DNA of 64,000 nt from Kiritimatiellia bacterium (GCA_025054615.1 JANWZO010000002.1:47786-111785), one strand, 5' to 3'. Positions 35,451 to 44,869 are shown, counted from the first letter of the stretch. The notes: a model not told the origin generated them from the sequence alone. Program-made: numbers and translations.

Positions 35451-35993
35451 ATGAGAGAAGGACCGTACCGCGTACTGCTCGCCGATGACCATCCGTTAGT
35501 CCGCAAGGCCATCCGCCGCCTTATTGAAACAGACCCGGCCCTTTTGGTTACCGGAGAAACCTCGTCGCTGAAGCAGGCGATGCGCGCCCTTCGACGCAAG
35601 CCTGTGGATCTGCTCATCATGGACCTTGTGTTCCCGAGGGAGGACGGGCTTGCCTTCATTGCCGAGGTTCGGCGCGCGTTTCCGCGCCTCGGAATTCTCG
35701 TAGCGAGCCTTCATCGCGAGTCTCTGTTTGCCGAGCCTGTGCTTCGAGCGGGGGCGAACGGGTTTATTATGAAAAGTAACGCGCCCGCTGAACTGGCCGC
35801 TGCGGCCCGCGCAGTGCTAGAGCGCCGCTTTTACGTCAGCCCCATGATGCGGGCTCTGCTGCGCGAACGAAAAGGCACGGCCGGTGGAACGCAGCTCTCA
35901 CCGGCGTTGACCGGCGTGCCGATTTGCGGGCCGCCCCTTAGGCAGGTCCGGCGCCGGTCAAAACCGCGCCGAACTCATAATTCAGCACGCTGA
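35451..35993 (+). CDS. Stand-alone response regulator receiver (NarL-type, no output domain)
   Basis: A 180-residue protein. The receiver is complete: acidic pair Asp12/Asp13, phosphorylation site Asp58 ('LLIMDLVFP'), and Lys108 in 'GFIMKSNAPAEL'. The sequence around 'RRFYVSPMMRALL' resembles NarL/FixJ regulators. The expected LuxR helix-turn-helix is absent; instead there is a basic, low-complexity tail. The last 56 bases overlap the end of rsmE on the other strand. It may act as a phosphate sink or protein-binding switch. The partner-switching genes at 38563-40034 lie in the same region, but a link is only inference. Confidence 0.82.
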   Translation: MREGPYRVLLADDHPLVRKAIRRLIETDPALLVTGETSSLKQAMRALRRKPVDLLIMDLVFPREDGLAFIAEVRRAFPRLGILVASLHRESLFAEPVLRAGANGFIMKSNAPAELAAAARAVLERRFYVSPMMRALLRERKGTAGGTQLSPALTGVPICGPPLRQVRRRSKPRRTHNSAR

Positions 35994-36696
35994 GCGCGAA
36001 CAGCGCGGCCGTTTCGCTGCGCAACACCGATGTCGTGAGCCTTACAGGCCGAGCGCCCGCGTTCCGTGCGGCCGCGCGTTCGCGCGCGCTGAAATCGCCT
36101 TCCGGGCCGATGAGGACGGCGATTCGCGCCGGAGGCGATCGCCGTGCGGACGCCAACACGGTGCGGATGGGCTGGGCATCGGGCTCCAGGGAACAAAGCA
36201 AAAGGAGCTCAACGAACGGCAGAGTTGCCAGCGCTTCCGCGAGCGGCCGGACGGGATCAATGGCGGGGATCCAGTGGGCGCCGCATTGCTTCGCCGCGTT
36301 TAGTGCTATCCGCTGCCAGCGCGCCAACTTGGCGGCCTCCATATCCTCCCGAACGCGAACCACGGCGTGGTCGGTTTGCACAGGTATCAGCCGGAGCGCT
36401 CCAAGCTCCGTTGCCTTCTGGATTAGAAAGTCCATCTTTTGCTCTCGAGGCATGCCTTGAAGCAGGATGACCTCGGGCGCCGGTTTGGGGTGTTGGAACT
36501 GCTGGATGACCTCGAGTCGTCCGCTCCGCCGCTCAAGCTCCTCGATGCGGCAGAGTGCCGAACGCCCCGCTCCGTCGAACGCCATGACCTCTTCGCCGCG
36601 ACGGGCCCGCATTACGGTGTGGAGATGATGCACCTCGTCGGGAGGAAGCTGAAGGTGATCCGCCCGCCAATCCCCGGGTGGCACATAGCAGCGCAT
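35938..36696 (-). CDS. rsmE: 16S rRNA (uracil-1498-N3)-methyltransferase RsmE
   Basis: A 252-residue SPOUT-fold methyltransferase. It begins 'MRCYVPP' with a PUA-like N-terminal domain ('HHLHTVMRARRGEEV'). It continues with the family blocks 'KMDFLIQKATELGALRLIPVQTDHAVV', 'AAKQCGAHWIPAI' and the SAM knot 'AVLIGPEGDFSARE' and 'RLTTSVLRSETAALFALSVL'. It methylates U1498 of 16S rRNA. The ATG at 36696 lies seven bases after dnaJ, matching the common dnaJ-rsmE order. Confidence 0.94.
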   Translation of the reverse strand: MRCYVPPGDWRADHLQLPPDEVHHLHTVMRARRGEEVMAFDGAGRSALCRIEELERRSGRLEVIQQFQHPKPAPEVILLQGMPREQKMDFLIQKATELGALRLIPVQTDHAVVRVREDMEAAKLARWQRIALNAAKQCGAHWIPAIDPVRPLAEALATLPFVELLLLCSLEPDAQPIRTVLASARRSPPARIAVLIGPEGDFSARERAAARNAGARPVRLTTSVLRSETAALFALSVLNYEFGAVLTGAGPA

Positions 36697-36703
36697 GGCG
36701 GCC

Positions 36704-37882
36704 TCAACTGCGTTCGACGGCCGCTTTCCGCGCGTAGAATTCGTCGGCAACCCGGCGGAGCTCGCGAAGTTCCCTGTAGTCTTCCGGTCGGATTTCACGA
36801 TCGAGCCGCTGGAGCAGGTCGCGCGCAGAACGGCTGACGTGCTCCGGCACAACGATGTTCAGGCGAACGTGCTGATCGCCAGCGCTATAGCCGTTCGGCG
36901 CGCCAACGCCCTTGCCGCGTAGGCGCATGATCGTGCCGCTCTCCGTACCGGGCGGGATTTTCAGTTTGGCATAGCCGTGGATTGTCGGCACTTCGATTTC
37001 CCCGCCGAGCGCCGCTATGGTGAAGGGGATCGGAACCTCGCAGTAAATGTCGTCGCCGCGACGCTGGAAGAAGGGGTGCGGTCGCACGTGGATGACGACA
37101 TACAAGTCGCCGGGAGGCGCGCCGCGGGATCCGCCCTCGCCCTTGCCGGCCAACCGCAGCCGCGAGCCTGTTTCGACGCCGGGCGGGATCTTGAGCTGAA
37201 TGGTTCGCCGAGCTTTTACCCGCCCCTCCCCGCCGCAGGTCCGGCACGGCCTGGAGATGCGCATGCCGGCGCCGTTGCAGTCCGGGCAGGATTGACGCAC
37301 CTGGAAAAAGCCGCTGCTCATCACGACCATGCCGGTCCCGCCGCAACGCCGGCAGACTTCCTGCTTGGTGCCGGGCTCGGCGCCAGTGCCGCGGCAAACC
37401 TCGCATTCATCCATCATTGTCAACGAGATTTCACGCGTGGAGCCGAACACCGACTCTTCAAAGTCGATTTCCAGATCGACGCGCAAATCGATGCCGCGCG
37501 CCGGGTCCCGGCCGCGTGAGGCGCCGCCGAAAAAGTCGTCGAAGATGCTTCCGCCACCTCCGCCAAAGGCGCTCATGAAGGTGCGGAGCGCCTCTTCCAG
37601 GTCGATGCCCCCGAAGCCGCCGCCCTGGAAGCCGCCCCCACCGCCGGAGGGGCCGAAGGCGCCATGGCCGAACTGATCATACCGTTCGCGCTTAGCAGGG
37701 TCGCTCAGGACTTCGTAGGCCTCGGAGATCTCCTTGAATTTTTCCTCGGCCTCCTTGTTGCCGGGGTTTTTATCCGGATGGTATTGGAGCGCGAGTTTGC
37801 GGTAGGCCTTCTTGATCTCCTCCGTCGTGGCCCCGCGGCTGACGCCGAGAACCTCGTAATAATCCCGTTTATTCGTCGGCAT
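36704..37882 (-). CDS. dnaJ: Chaperone DnaJ
   Basis: A 392-residue type I Hsp40. The J domain (about 5-70) has the HPD motif in '[10 protein letters not shown]'. A Gly/Phe-rich region follows (about 75-130). Four zinc motifs ([32 protein letters not shown]) span about 155-225, then the substrate-binding C-terminal domains. It stimulates DnaK. The start overlaps the end of grpE by 14 bases. dnaK is not in the window. Confidence 0.97.
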   Translation of the reverse strand: MPTNKRDYYEVLGVSRGATTEEIKKAYRKLALQYHPDKNPGNKEAEEKFKEISEAYEVLSDPAKRERYDQFGHGAFGPSGGGGGFQGGGFGGIDLEEALRTFMSAFGGGGGSIFDDFFGGASRGRDPARGIDLRVDLEIDFEESVFGSTREISLTMMDECEVCRGTGAEPGTKQEVCRRCGGTGMVVMSSGFFQVRQSCPDCNGAGMRISRPCRTCGGEGRVKARRTIQLKIPPGVETGSRLRLAGKGEGGSRGAPPGDLYVVIHVRPHPFFQRRGDDIYCEVPIPFTIAALGGEIEVPTIHGYAKLKIPPGTESGTIMRLRGKGVGAPNGYSAGDQHVRLNIVVPEHVSRSARDLLQRLDREIRPEDYRELRELRRVADEFYARKAAVERS

Positions 37883-38504
37883 GGGAGGTTTCCGGCGCCG
37901 GTGCGGCCGGCCCGGGTCCACTAGAGACGATCACCTGCGCCGGCCTCAGCAGGGCGGGGCCCAGCCGATAGCCGCGCCTCGTTTGTTGGAGAATCGTGTC
38001 GGGCCCGTATTGATCGGACGGCGCATGCGAGACCGCCTCATGCTGGTGGGGGTCAAACACGCTGCCCGGCTGAGCGTCAACCGCGGTCAGACCGGCGCGC
38101 TCAAGGACACGCAGCAGTTCATTCTGCACCAGCTCGAATCCGGATCGGATTGCATCATCCGCGCCATGGTCCGCGGCGCTGCGCAGTCCGATCTCGAAAT
38201 GATCAAGAACGGGGAGCAGATTGCGCATCAGCTCCTCCAGCGCGCGGACCTGGGCTTCCGCCCGCTCCCGCTGGGTGCGCCGGCGAAAGTTCTCAAAATC
38301 GGCTTGGAGCCGCAGATGGCGGTCTTTCAGCGTCTCCAGTTCCTCCTGGGCGCGCTCGAGCAGGGCTTCCGCGGAAGCGGTCTCCGCAGAGGGATTTTCG
38401 GCCGGTAATGCCTGCGCATCCGCCGACGGCAGAGGCGTCTCCGCGGGAGGCGCCTCGGTTTCGCCCGGCGAAGATCTCGGGGAAGATTCTGGTGCTTGCA
38501 TCAT
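37869..38504 (-). CDS. grpE: Nucleotide exchange factor GrpE
   Basis: A 211-residue protein. After an acidic, Pro/Ala/Glu-rich N-terminus comes the long coiled coil ('[27 protein letters not shown]', about 58-90) and the beta-wing with '[11 protein letters not shown]' and '[19 protein letters not shown]'. It releases ADP from DnaK. An unusual C-terminal Pro/Ala/Ser tail of about 18 residues overlaps the dnaJ start. Two adjacent ATGs (38504, 38501) exist. Confidence 0.95.
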   Translation of the reverse strand: MMQAPESSPRSSPGETEAPPAETPLPSADAQALPAENPSAETASAEALLERAQEELETLKDRHLRLQADFENFRRRTQRERAEAQVRALEELMRNLLPVLDHFEIGLRSAADHGADDAIRSGFELVQNELLRVLERAGLTAVDAQPGSVFDPHQHEAVSHAPSDQYGPDTILQQTRRGYRLGPALLRPAQVIVSSGPGPAAPAPETSHADE

Positions 38505-38562
38505 GAGGAACGATTTACGGGGCGACGGTTGGGTCGCCCGACCGTTTCAACGAAGATAATGG

Positions 38563-39024
38563 TCAAAAAAACTTCGTCAACCGGAGGCAGTTACCCGCAG
38601 GCGTGCCGCGCTCGTAGATCGCGTCATCGACAAACTTGCGGATGATGTACATGCCCAGGCCGCGCTGGCGGCCTTCTAGGACGTATGTTTCAGGGTCGAT
38701 GCTAGGCTGGTTGTCGAAGTCAAACCCCTTTCCGCGGTCGTAAATCTCCACAATCACCCGATCCTTGCACTGGATGAGATTGATGCGGATGCCGGGGTGA
38801 TTGGGATTGGCGGTCGCGTTCGCCTCGCCGCCGTAGCTGTGTTCAATGACATTCGCACACGCCTCATCCACGGCCATTTCGAGCTGGGCAGTCTTGACCT
38901 CCGAAAGGCCCGCCCGCGCGCAAATATCGAGCACCGACTGGCGAATCATGCGCAAATAGCTGTATCGGCAGGGCAGGTGAAGGGTCACAAACCCCTCAAT
39001 CTTGAGGTCTTTCTCGGGACTCAT
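38563..39024 (-). CDS. RsbW-like anti-sigma/serine kinase (HATPase)
   Basis: A 153-residue GHKL ATPase of the RsbW/SpoIIAB type. The N box 'EMAVDEACANVIEHSYGG' and G boxes 'IYDRGKGFDF' and 'RGLGMYIIRKFVDD' are present. Such kinases phosphorylate STAS antagonists and bind a sigma factor or other target. The ATG at 39024 follows GGAG; an ATG at 39045 directly after the previous stop is the alternative. It is encoded right after two STAS genes, completing a partner-switching set except for a visible sigma factor and phosphatase. Confidence 0.9.
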   Translation of the reverse strand: MSPEKDLKIEGFVTLHLPCRYSYLRMIRQSVLDICARAGLSEVKTAQLEMAVDEACANVIEHSYGGEANATANPNHPGIRINLIQCKDRVIVEIYDRGKGFDFDNQPSIDPETYVLEGRQRGLGMYIIRKFVDDAIYERGTPAGNCLRLTKFF

Positions 39025-39045
39025 GCGGCGCTCCGAGGTGGGCAT

Positions 39046-39393
39046 TCAGGGCTTGAACTTGTGAATGGCGAGTTCGGCATCTGGGAAGACTTGCAAAATT
39101 TTGTCGAAGCCGAGCAGCTCGACGATGCTCTGAATTTTTGGGGTCAACGCGGCCAGTTTGAGATCGCCGCCGTTTTCGCGAGCCCTGCGGGCGAAACCGA
39201 TTAGCGCGCCGAGGGCAGCGCTGTTGATGTAATCCAGATGCCGGCAGTCGAGGACAATCCGGTGCCGCTGCCGGTCTCGCAGACCGTTGAGGGCGCTTTC
39301 AAGGCGTGGAAACGAGTAGGCATCGAGGGCGCCATCGAGGTGGAGAATGTCAACATCTCCGCGCTCCTCATGCTTGATGTGGCATTCGCGCAT
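39046..39393 (-). CDS. STAS-domain anti-anti-sigma factor
   Basis: A 115-residue single STAS domain. 'VDILHLDGALDAYSFPRLESAL' and 'RIVLDCRHLDYINSAALGALIGFARRAREN' show the typical fold, with Ser in 'YINSAALG' as the expected phosphorylation site. It would bind the RsbW-like kinase encoded immediately downstream and be inactivated by phosphorylation. It lies between another STAS gene (89 bases upstream) and the kinase gene. Confidence 0.9.
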   Translation of the reverse strand: MRECHIKHEERGDVDILHLDGALDAYSFPRLESALNGLRDRQRHRIVLDCRHLDYINSAALGALIGFARRARENGGDLKLAALTPKIQSIVELLGFDKILQVFPDAELAIHKFKP

Positions 39394-39482
39394 ACGTGAG
39401 GGGATTTAGCCATGCGCCTCCCCCCAACGCAAGGCAGAACGATGGCCTCCACAAGAGCTTCGGAGTTACGAGCCTCGGACCT

Positions 39483-40034
39483 TTAAAGCGACGGCGGCTC
39501 CTGCGCTCGGTTCAGGTCCTCGCGAAGATAGCTCAGTACATCCTTGAAGCGCGGAAGATTTTCCGGCGTCAGCGAAACCAGGTGTTCATGCGCCTCGATC
39601 ATCGTACGGGTAATGGCGTCTCTCGACTCCGGGGCCGACTGCAATTCGCGCATTCGGTCGCTCAACTGCGCAAGGTCATAGAGGGAGTCGGGAGTGGCGC
39701 CGGCTTCATAGGCTTCGACGAGCCGGTCCAAGCCGAGCGTGGAGACGAGAGCGCGAACGCGCGGGCTGAGGTTGTAGAGAACCATCCCGCCGTTTTCGTG
39801 CTGGCGAAGGCGCGTGGCGAGTCCGGCCAGCGTGCCCATGAAGGTGCTGTCCATGCCCACGCAGGCGCCCATGTCGAGAACCGCTCGGGTGCAGCCGGCG
39901 CCTATCGCCGACCGGCCGAATTCCTTGAGCGCGGTGCTGGATTTGAAGGAGCCCCGGCCCTCGACGCGGATCAGCGCGACGCGGTCATGGATGGCCACCC
40001 AAACTTTGTCTTGTGAAGCCACGTGATCAGCCAT
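39483..40034 (-). CDS. STAS-domain protein with C-terminal helical extension
   Basis: A 183-residue protein. Residues about 10-105 form a STAS-like domain ('WVAIHDRVALIRVEGRGSFKSS', 'RAVLDMGACVGMDSTFMGTLAGLATRL'), with Ser in 'GMDSTFMG' at the usual phospho-site. The last 80 residues are an extra, mostly helical extension. The ATG at 40034 has GGAG nine bases upstream. It probably is a second antagonist or sensor for the partner-switching module that follows. Confidence 0.85.
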   Translation of the reverse strand: MADHVASQDKVWVAIHDRVALIRVEGRGSFKSSTALKEFGRSAIGAGCTRAVLDMGACVGMDSTFMGTLAGLATRLRQHENGGMVLYNLSPRVRALVSTLGLDRLVEAYEAGATPDSLYDLAQLSDRMRELQSAPESRDAITRTMIEAHEHLVSLTPENLPRFKDVLSYLREDLNRAQEPPSL

Positions 40035-40039
40035 CCGCG

Positions 40040-40510
40040 TTATCTCCACCCCGCCGACGTGATTTCCTCAAGCACTCGCTCGCCCGCCACCACGCGCAGC
40101 CGCCACGCGGTCACCCGCATGCCGCCGGCAGGGGTGAGCGGCATTTCGAAGCGCTCCGTGCGTGGACCTCGCTCCCGCGCAGGTAGCGTTCGGCGAATCG
40201 TGCGCACCCGCGGGTCGCCCGACAGCCGATACTCCAGTTGGAGAGCCGCTCCGGCGGGAGCCAGCCCGGGGGACTGCTCCCAGGTCACTTCCAGGACAGC
40301 GGCCGGAACTTCGACCCCGTCCTCCAAAAAGCGAGTCAGGCGTTCGCCGGCGGCGGGATGGAACCCGGTCGCCGCGCGCGCCACGCCGGTTGTTGGCTGG
40401 ATGCTCAGCACCCGGATGCTTTGTCTGGCTTGGGACCACGACGTTTCGGGCGCGGCACATAGCCACAAGAAAATCCCTGCGGCTGCACCGCTGATCCATC
40501 TCCTCATCAT
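40040..40510 (-). CDS. Small exported protein upstream of the STAS genes
   Basis: A 156-residue protein with a signal peptide (hydrophobic about 6-20, Ser-Gln-Ala cut near 28). The mature part is beta-rich with many Arg and Glu. No family is recognised. It ends six bases before the start of the STAS gene, so it is probably the first gene of that operon. A frame offset by one (40068-40538) is open too but lacks the signal peptide. Confidence 0.6.
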   Translation of the reverse strand: MMRRWISGAAAGIFLWLCAAPETSWSQARQSIRVLSIQPTTGVARAATGFHPAAGERLTRFLEDGVEVPAAVLEVTWEQSPGLAPAGAALQLEYRLSGDPRVRTIRRTLPARERGPRTERFEMPLTPAGGMRVTAWRLRVVAGERVLEEITSAGWR

Positions 40511-40616
40511 CTCGGTTGAATCGCTTCAACGCTAACACCGCGAATGCGGGGGTGTCAACGTGACGGCGCGAACGCGATCGTTTCGGCGGAGGACTCTCGA
40601 GATCGCCCAGACAGAA

Positions 40617-40664
40617 ACCCGCCTCCGGCGCGACCCTAATGAGGCGGTTGCGCCGTGGGCGGGT
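40617..40664 (-). terminator. Candidate terminator downstream of fucI
   Basis: Read on the minus strand, a two-part stem (ACCCGCC / GGCGGGT plus GGCGC / GCGCC) is followed by TTCTGTCT. It begins 31 bases after the fucI stop, so it may end that transcript. The T tract is interrupted, so confidence is moderate. Confidence 0.45.
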
Positions 40665-40694
40665 CTCGAGGATCCGTCGAGCGACCGGGTCAGC

Positions 40695-42458
40695 TCAGGC
40701 GTATAGCGGACCAAAATTGGCGCAAGCGCGGAAGTCGGCGGACTCGCGGTCGGCCGTGCCGAACAGGTTCCACGCCGCGGGCCGGAACAGCGCCTGCTCG
40801 TCCACATTGTGCATGTACACGGGGATCCGCAGCATCGACGCCAGCGTGATCAAGTCGGCGCCGATGTGGCCATAGCTGATTGCGCCATGATTTGCACCCC
40901 AGTTGTTCATGACCGTGTAGACGTCGGCGAATGCCCCTTTGCCCGTGATGCGAGGGACAAACCACGTCGTGGGCCACGTGGGATTCGTCCGCTGGTCGAG
41001 CGCATCGTGCACCTTGGCGGGCAGGTCGATCGTCACGCCCTCCGCGATTTGCAGGGCGGGTCCAAGCCCGGCGACAAGGTTCAGCCGGCACATCGTCACC
41101 GGCATTCCGCCGCGTGTGAGGAATCGCGTGGACCAGCCGCCGCCGGGGAAGTATTCGGTAATCGAGGGGTGCCAGGTCGTCGCGGCGAGGCATTTCTTCA
41201 CCTCGGCCTCCGTGATTTCCCAGAACGGCTTCATTGCGGGTTTGCCATTGCGGCTCTGCTGTCCGGTACCATCGAGTGCGGCCGGTCCGGAATTGATCAG
41301 ATGCAGAATTCCGCCCTCCGCGTCACCTTTGAGCTGGTAGCCGGCCACCCGCTTGACGGCTGCCGGGCTCCAGTAGGTGCGGACGTCCGCGAAAATTTGC
41401 GCGGTGTTGGTGAGCAGATACCCGAAGAGCATGGAGACGCCGTTCAGGGCGTCATTCTCCGTGGCCACGATGTAGGGCGCCCGGATTCCGTTCCAGTCGA
41501 ACGAGCTGTTCAGGATCGCCTCGAGGAAGTCGCCATTGGGCATGTGATCGGTCCACTGGCGCTGGCCTTGGAAACCGCCGGCGAGGCCGTCGTGGCCCAG
41601 CGCCTCTTCGCCATACCCCATTTCGGCGAGCTTCGGGTTGCCGACCATCAGGTCCCGGGCGATCATCGCCATCTTGATCGAAATTTCCCACTCGCGGTCG
41701 AGCTGTTCGCGCGAGCGGCGCTTTTCCTTCGCGTTGTAGTCCTTGCCCTCCTTGCAGTATTGCTTGACCCACGCCTTGGCTTTCTCGAACTCGTCCGGGT
41801 CGTAAATCCCGCGCTCGAGACGTCGGATGAATTCGGTCATGTCGACCGTCTCCACTCGCATGCCGAGATACCGCTCAAAGAAGGACTGGTCGACGATCGA
41901 CCCGGCGATGCCCATCGAAACGCCGCCCATCGCGACGTAGGCGCGCCCGCGCATCATCGCAACGGCGAGGCCGGCCTTCGCGAAGCGCAGAATTTTTTCA
42001 GCGACGTCATCGGGGACGGTGTAATCGCCCGCGTCCTTGACGTCGCGCCCGTAAATCCCGAAGGCCGGCAGGCCCTTCTGGGCGTGGCCCGCCAAAACGG
42101 CGGCAAGGTAAACGGCGCCGGGCCGCTCCGTCCCATTGAAGCCCCACACGGCCTTGGGCGTCAGCGGATCCATGTCCATCGTCTCGGATCCGTAGCACCA
42201 GCATGGCGTGACGGTCAGCGAGACCCCGACGTTTTCGCGGCGGAACTTCGCCGCGCAGGCGGCAGCTTCTGCGGCGCCGCCGATGCAGGTGTCGGCGATG
42301 ACGCACTCCACGGGAGATCCGTTGGGATAGCGGAGCCGTTCCGAGATCAGGTTGGCAGCCGCCTGCGCCAGCTTCATCGTCTGGTCTTCAAGCGATTCGC
42401 GGACGCCGCCGCGGCGGCCGTCGATGGTGGGCCGAATACCGATGCGCGGATAGTTCAT
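40695..42458 (-). CDS. fucI: L-fucose isomerase family protein
   Basis: A 587-residue protein, close to the 591 of E. coli FucI. The start '[20 protein letters not shown]' and later blocks '[18 protein letters not shown]', '[25 protein letters not shown]', '[23 protein letters not shown]' (metal-binding Glu and Asp) and '[22 protein letters not shown]' follow the family throughout. The enzyme interconverts L-fucose and L-fuculose, and often D-arabinose, in the cytoplasm. The ATG at 42458 lies after AGGA. It is divergent from an AraC regulator that likely controls it. Confidence 0.95.
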   Translation of the reverse strand: MNYPRIGIRPTIDGRRGGVRESLEDQTMKLAQAAANLISERLRYPNGSPVECVIADTCIGGAAEAAACAAKFRRENVGVSLTVTPCWCYGSETMDMDPLTPKAVWGFNGTERPGAVYLAAVLAGHAQKGLPAFGIYGRDVKDAGDYTVPDDVAEKILRFAKAGLAVAMMRGRAYVAMGGVSMGIAGSIVDQSFFERYLGMRVETVDMTEFIRRLERGIYDPDEFEKAKAWVKQYCKEGKDYNAKEKRRSREQLDREWEISIKMAMIARDLMVGNPKLAEMGYGEEALGHDGLAGGFQGQRQWTDHMPNGDFLEAILNSSFDWNGIRAPYIVATENDALNGVSMLFGYLLTNTAQIFADVRTYWSPAAVKRVAGYQLKGDAEGGILHLINSGPAALDGTGQQSRNGKPAMKPFWEITEAEVKKCLAATTWHPSITEYFPGGGWSTRFLTRGGMPVTMCRLNLVAGLGPALQIAEGVTIDLPAKVHDALDQRTNPTWPTTWFVPRITGKGAFADVYTVMNNWGANHGAISYGHIGADLITLASMLRIPVYMHNVDEQALFRPAAWNLFGTADRESADFRACANFGPLYA

Positions 42459-42493
42459 GCGATATCCTCCTAAAATTTTTCTTACATTAGCGC

Positions 42494-42547
42494 CTCGCCG
42501 GCGAGCCGACGAGCGTCCGAGTTGTCCTTTGCCTGTCAAATTTTGAC
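42494..42547. promoter_or_regulatory. Palindromes in the fucI-araC divergent promoter region
   Basis: The 121-base gap between fucI (minus) and the AraC gene (plus) has two perfect inverted repeats: CTCGCCGGCGAG (42494-42505) and GTCAAATTTTGAC (42535-42547). Either could be an operator. AraC proteins more often use direct repeats, so which factor binds is open. Confidence 0.4.
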
Positions 42548-42579
42548 TTTTTCAGCTCTTTGGCGACAATCGTGCGGCG

Positions 42580-43455
42580 ATGAATTCCCGCAACCCGCCG
42601 GACCGGCTCAGCCGTTACTTCAGTTCACAGGTGTCCGAAGCGAGGCGATTTCATTTTCGGCCGGCCGCTCGCAGCCGGAACGGGCTGCGCGTCGTTGGCG
42701 GGGGATATGAGCGGTGTGCGCCGGATTACGCGATCGAGCGCCCTGGATTTCCGCATCCCGTGCTGGAATTCGTGGCGGAAGGCTCCGGCCGGCTTGTCAT
42801 CCACGGGACGACCCATCGGCTCGGTCCTGGCTCGGTTTTTGCCTACGGGCCCGGCATCGCGCACCGCATTGAATGCGATCCTCTCCATCCGATGGGGAAG
42901 TATTTCATTGTGCTCGGCGGGCGCGGCGCTGCGGCGGCGCTACGCGCGGCTCGGCTGCCGCCCGGAACGGCTGCCGCAGTCGGGCGCCCGGAACGGATCC
43001 GCCAGATCCTCGACGACCTGATTGACTTCGCGCTCTCGAACCGGCGCGATCGCGACGCCTGCTGCGCCGAGGCGCTCCGATATGCGCTGATGAAATTGCC
43101 GGATTTGCTGGTGAATGGGTCAGGGGGCCGCGAGCGGGCGTTTTTCAGCTATATGCGGTGCCGCCGTTTTCTAGAGGAAAAGGGCGGGGCGATCCGGTCG
43201 CTCCGCGAGGCGGCAGCCGCCTGTCATGTGGACCCGGCCTATATGTGTCGGCTCTTCCAGCGGTTCGGCGGTGAGCGCCCGTCCCATTACCTTCAGCACA
43301 TCCGGATGAACCGCGCGATGACGCTGCTGCAGACCACGGACCTGCTGGTCAAGGAAATTGCGGAGATTCTGGGTTTCGAGGATCCCGCCAATTTCACGCG
43401 AGCCTTTCGCTCATGGTTTGGTACGCCGCCCGCAGCGGTTCGACGCGGATCGTAG
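42580..43455 (+). CDS. AraC-family regulator of the fucI gene
   Basis: A 291-residue regulator. The N-terminal cupin ('FPHPVLEFVAEGSGRLVIHG', 'GPGSVFAYGPGIAHRIECD') is a probable sugar sensor. The C-terminal double helix-turn-helix ('SLREAAAACHVDPAYMCRLFQRFGGERPSHYL' and 'VKEIAEILGFEDPANFTRAFRSWFGTPP') is typical. It is divergent from fucI with a short shared region, the usual layout for a local activator. Its effector is probably L-fucose or fuculose, by context only. Confidence 0.92.
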   Translation: MNSRNPPDRLSRYFSSQVSEARRFHFRPAARSRNGLRVVGGGYERCAPDYAIERPGFPHPVLEFVAEGSGRLVIHGTTHRLGPGSVFAYGPGIAHRIECDPLHPMGKYFIVLGGRGAAAALRAARLPPGTAAAVGRPERIRQILDDLIDFALSNRRDRDACCAEALRYALMKLPDLLVNGSGGRERAFFSYMRCRRFLEEKGGAIRSLREAAAACHVDPAYMCRLFQRFGGERPSHYLQHIRMNRAMTLLQTTDLLVKEIAEILGFEDPANFTRAFRSWFGTPPAAVRRGS

Positions 43456-43546
43456 AATCCTCCCTTCGCCTCGCGGGCGGGGCGGGATCATCAGCGATTA
43501 GGTTTCCTCTCCGTCGGTGATTAGCCGCACGCGCCGAAACGGCGTG

Positions 43547-44869
43547 TCAGCGTAAACCGAACAGGTACTCGTTGAAGATGTTCTCAAGCATTTCCTGGCG
43601 TCCGCTCGTGCGGGGCGGCTCCCCCACTTTGGCCGCCCATTCTTCCAGCTCCGGCAGCGTCGCCTTGCCGGCCAGGATCTTTTTGCCCATGGCGGTCTTC
43701 CAGCCGGCGTAACGCTCCTCGATGAATTTCTCAAAGACGCCGTCCTCTTTCATGCGGTGTGCGATCAGCAGTCCCTTCGCGAATGTGTCCATGCCGCCGA
43801 TGTGGGCGTGGAACAGGTCCACCGTGTCGAAGGAGCCGCGGCGAACCTTGGCGTCGAAATTCAGGCCGCCGTACTTGAGGCCGCCCTGTTTTAGGAGGAC
43901 GCGCATCACGGCGACCGCGTCATACAAATTGGTCGGGAATTGGTCGGTATCCCAGCCGACGGTCTGGTCGCCCCGGTTGATGTCGAGGCTGCCGAGCTTG
44001 CCCGCATCGGACGCGACGCGCAGCTCATGCTCGAAGGAATGCGTCGCCAGCGTGGCATGGTTCGCCTCGATGTTGAGCTGGAAGTAGGGCTCGAGCTCGA
44101 ATTCCTTGAGGAAGCCGAGCGCGGTCGCCGCGTCAAAATCATATTGGTGCGTCGAGGGCTCCTTGGGTTTCGGCTCGATGAAGAACATGCCCTTGAAGCC
44201 GATTGATTTGGCGTAGTCGACTGCCATGTGCATCATGCGGGCGAGTTGCTCGCGCTCGCGTTTCATATCGGTGTTGATCAGCGAGACGTAGCCTTCCCGG
44301 CCGCCCCAGAAGACATAGCCCGTGCCGCCAAGTTCGACGGTCGCGTCGAGCGCACGGCGAATCTGCGCGGCCGCATGCGCGAAGACGCGAGGGTCTGGAT
44401 TTGTGGCCGCGCCGTGACTGTACCGCGGATGGCTGAAGAGGTTTGCGGTGCCCCACAGCAGCTTGATGCCGGTTGCCTTTTGAAGCGACTTGGCCCGCGC
44501 GACGATTTCCTCCAGCCGTTTGTTGGTCTCCGCAATCGTGTCGCCCTCGGGCGCGATGTCGCGGTCGTGGAAACACCAGTATTTGACGCCGAGCTTCGAA
44601 ATGAACTCAAAGCAGGCGTCCAGCGTGCGCCGCGCGACTTCCATCGGGTCCGATCCGACGTTCCATGGACGGTCGTAAACCGGGCCGCCGAACGGATCGC
44701 TGCCTGTGCCCTTGAAGGTGTGCCAGTAGCAGACGGCGAATTTCAGATGGTCCGCCATGGTGCGCCCCCCCACCTTGGCGGCGGGGTCATACACTTTGAA
44801 GGCGAGTGGATTTTTCGATTCTGGGCCTTCGTAGCGGATCGGAGGAACGTCCGGGAAATATTCGTTCAT
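43547..44869 (-). CDS. xylA: Xylose isomerase
   Basis: A 440-residue class II xylose isomerase, the same length as E. coli XylA. The catalytic 'CFHDRDI' places His101 and Asp104 as in that enzyme. 'WGTANLFSHPRY', 'VFWGGREGY', 'NIEANHATLATHSFEHEL' and 'GLNFDAKVRRGSFDTVDLFHAHIGGMD' cover the metal-site regions. It interconverts D-xylose and D-xylulose. The ATG at 44869 is chosen over an upstream TTG. No xylulokinase gene is adjacent. It stands beside fucI and an AraC gene, forming a small sugar-isomerase island. Confidence 0.97.
   Translation of the reverse strand: MNEYFPDVPPIRYEGPESKNPLAFKVYDPAAKVGGRTMADHLKFAVCYWHTFKGTGSDPFGGPVYDRPWNVGSDPMEVARRTLDACFEFISKLGVKYWCFHDRDIAPEGDTIAETNKRLEEIVARAKSLQKATGIKLLWGTANLFSHPRYSHGAATNPDPRVFAHAAAQIRRALDATVELGGTGYVFWGGREGYVSLINTDMKREREQLARMMHMAVDYAKSIGFKGMFFIEPKPKEPSTHQYDFDAATALGFLKEFELEPYFQLNIEANHATLATHSFEHELRVASDAGKLGSLDINRGDQTVGWDTDQFPTNLYDAVAVMRVLLKQGGLKYGGLNFDAKVRRGSFDTVDLFHAHIGGMDTFAKGLLIAHRMKEDGVFEKFIEERYAGWKTAMGKKILAGKATLPELEEWAAKVGEPPRTSGRQEMLENIFNEYLFGLR

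Noticed and set aside
35907-35961. Ten-base inverted repeat TTGACCGGCG / CGCCGGTCAA at the receiver/rsmE overlap
   Set aside because: The 35-base loop and its coding position make a functional bidirectional terminator doubtful.
40068-40538. A 156-codon frame overlapping the small exported protein gene
   Set aside because: The frame 40040-40510 has a proper signal peptide and fits the spacing to the STAS gene; this one is compositionally odd and lacks one.
40809-42473. A 554-codon open frame on the plus strand opposite fucI
   Set aside because: It mirrors fucI, whose whole sequence matches the L-fucose isomerase family; high GC content leaves long antisense frames. No ribosome site or motif.
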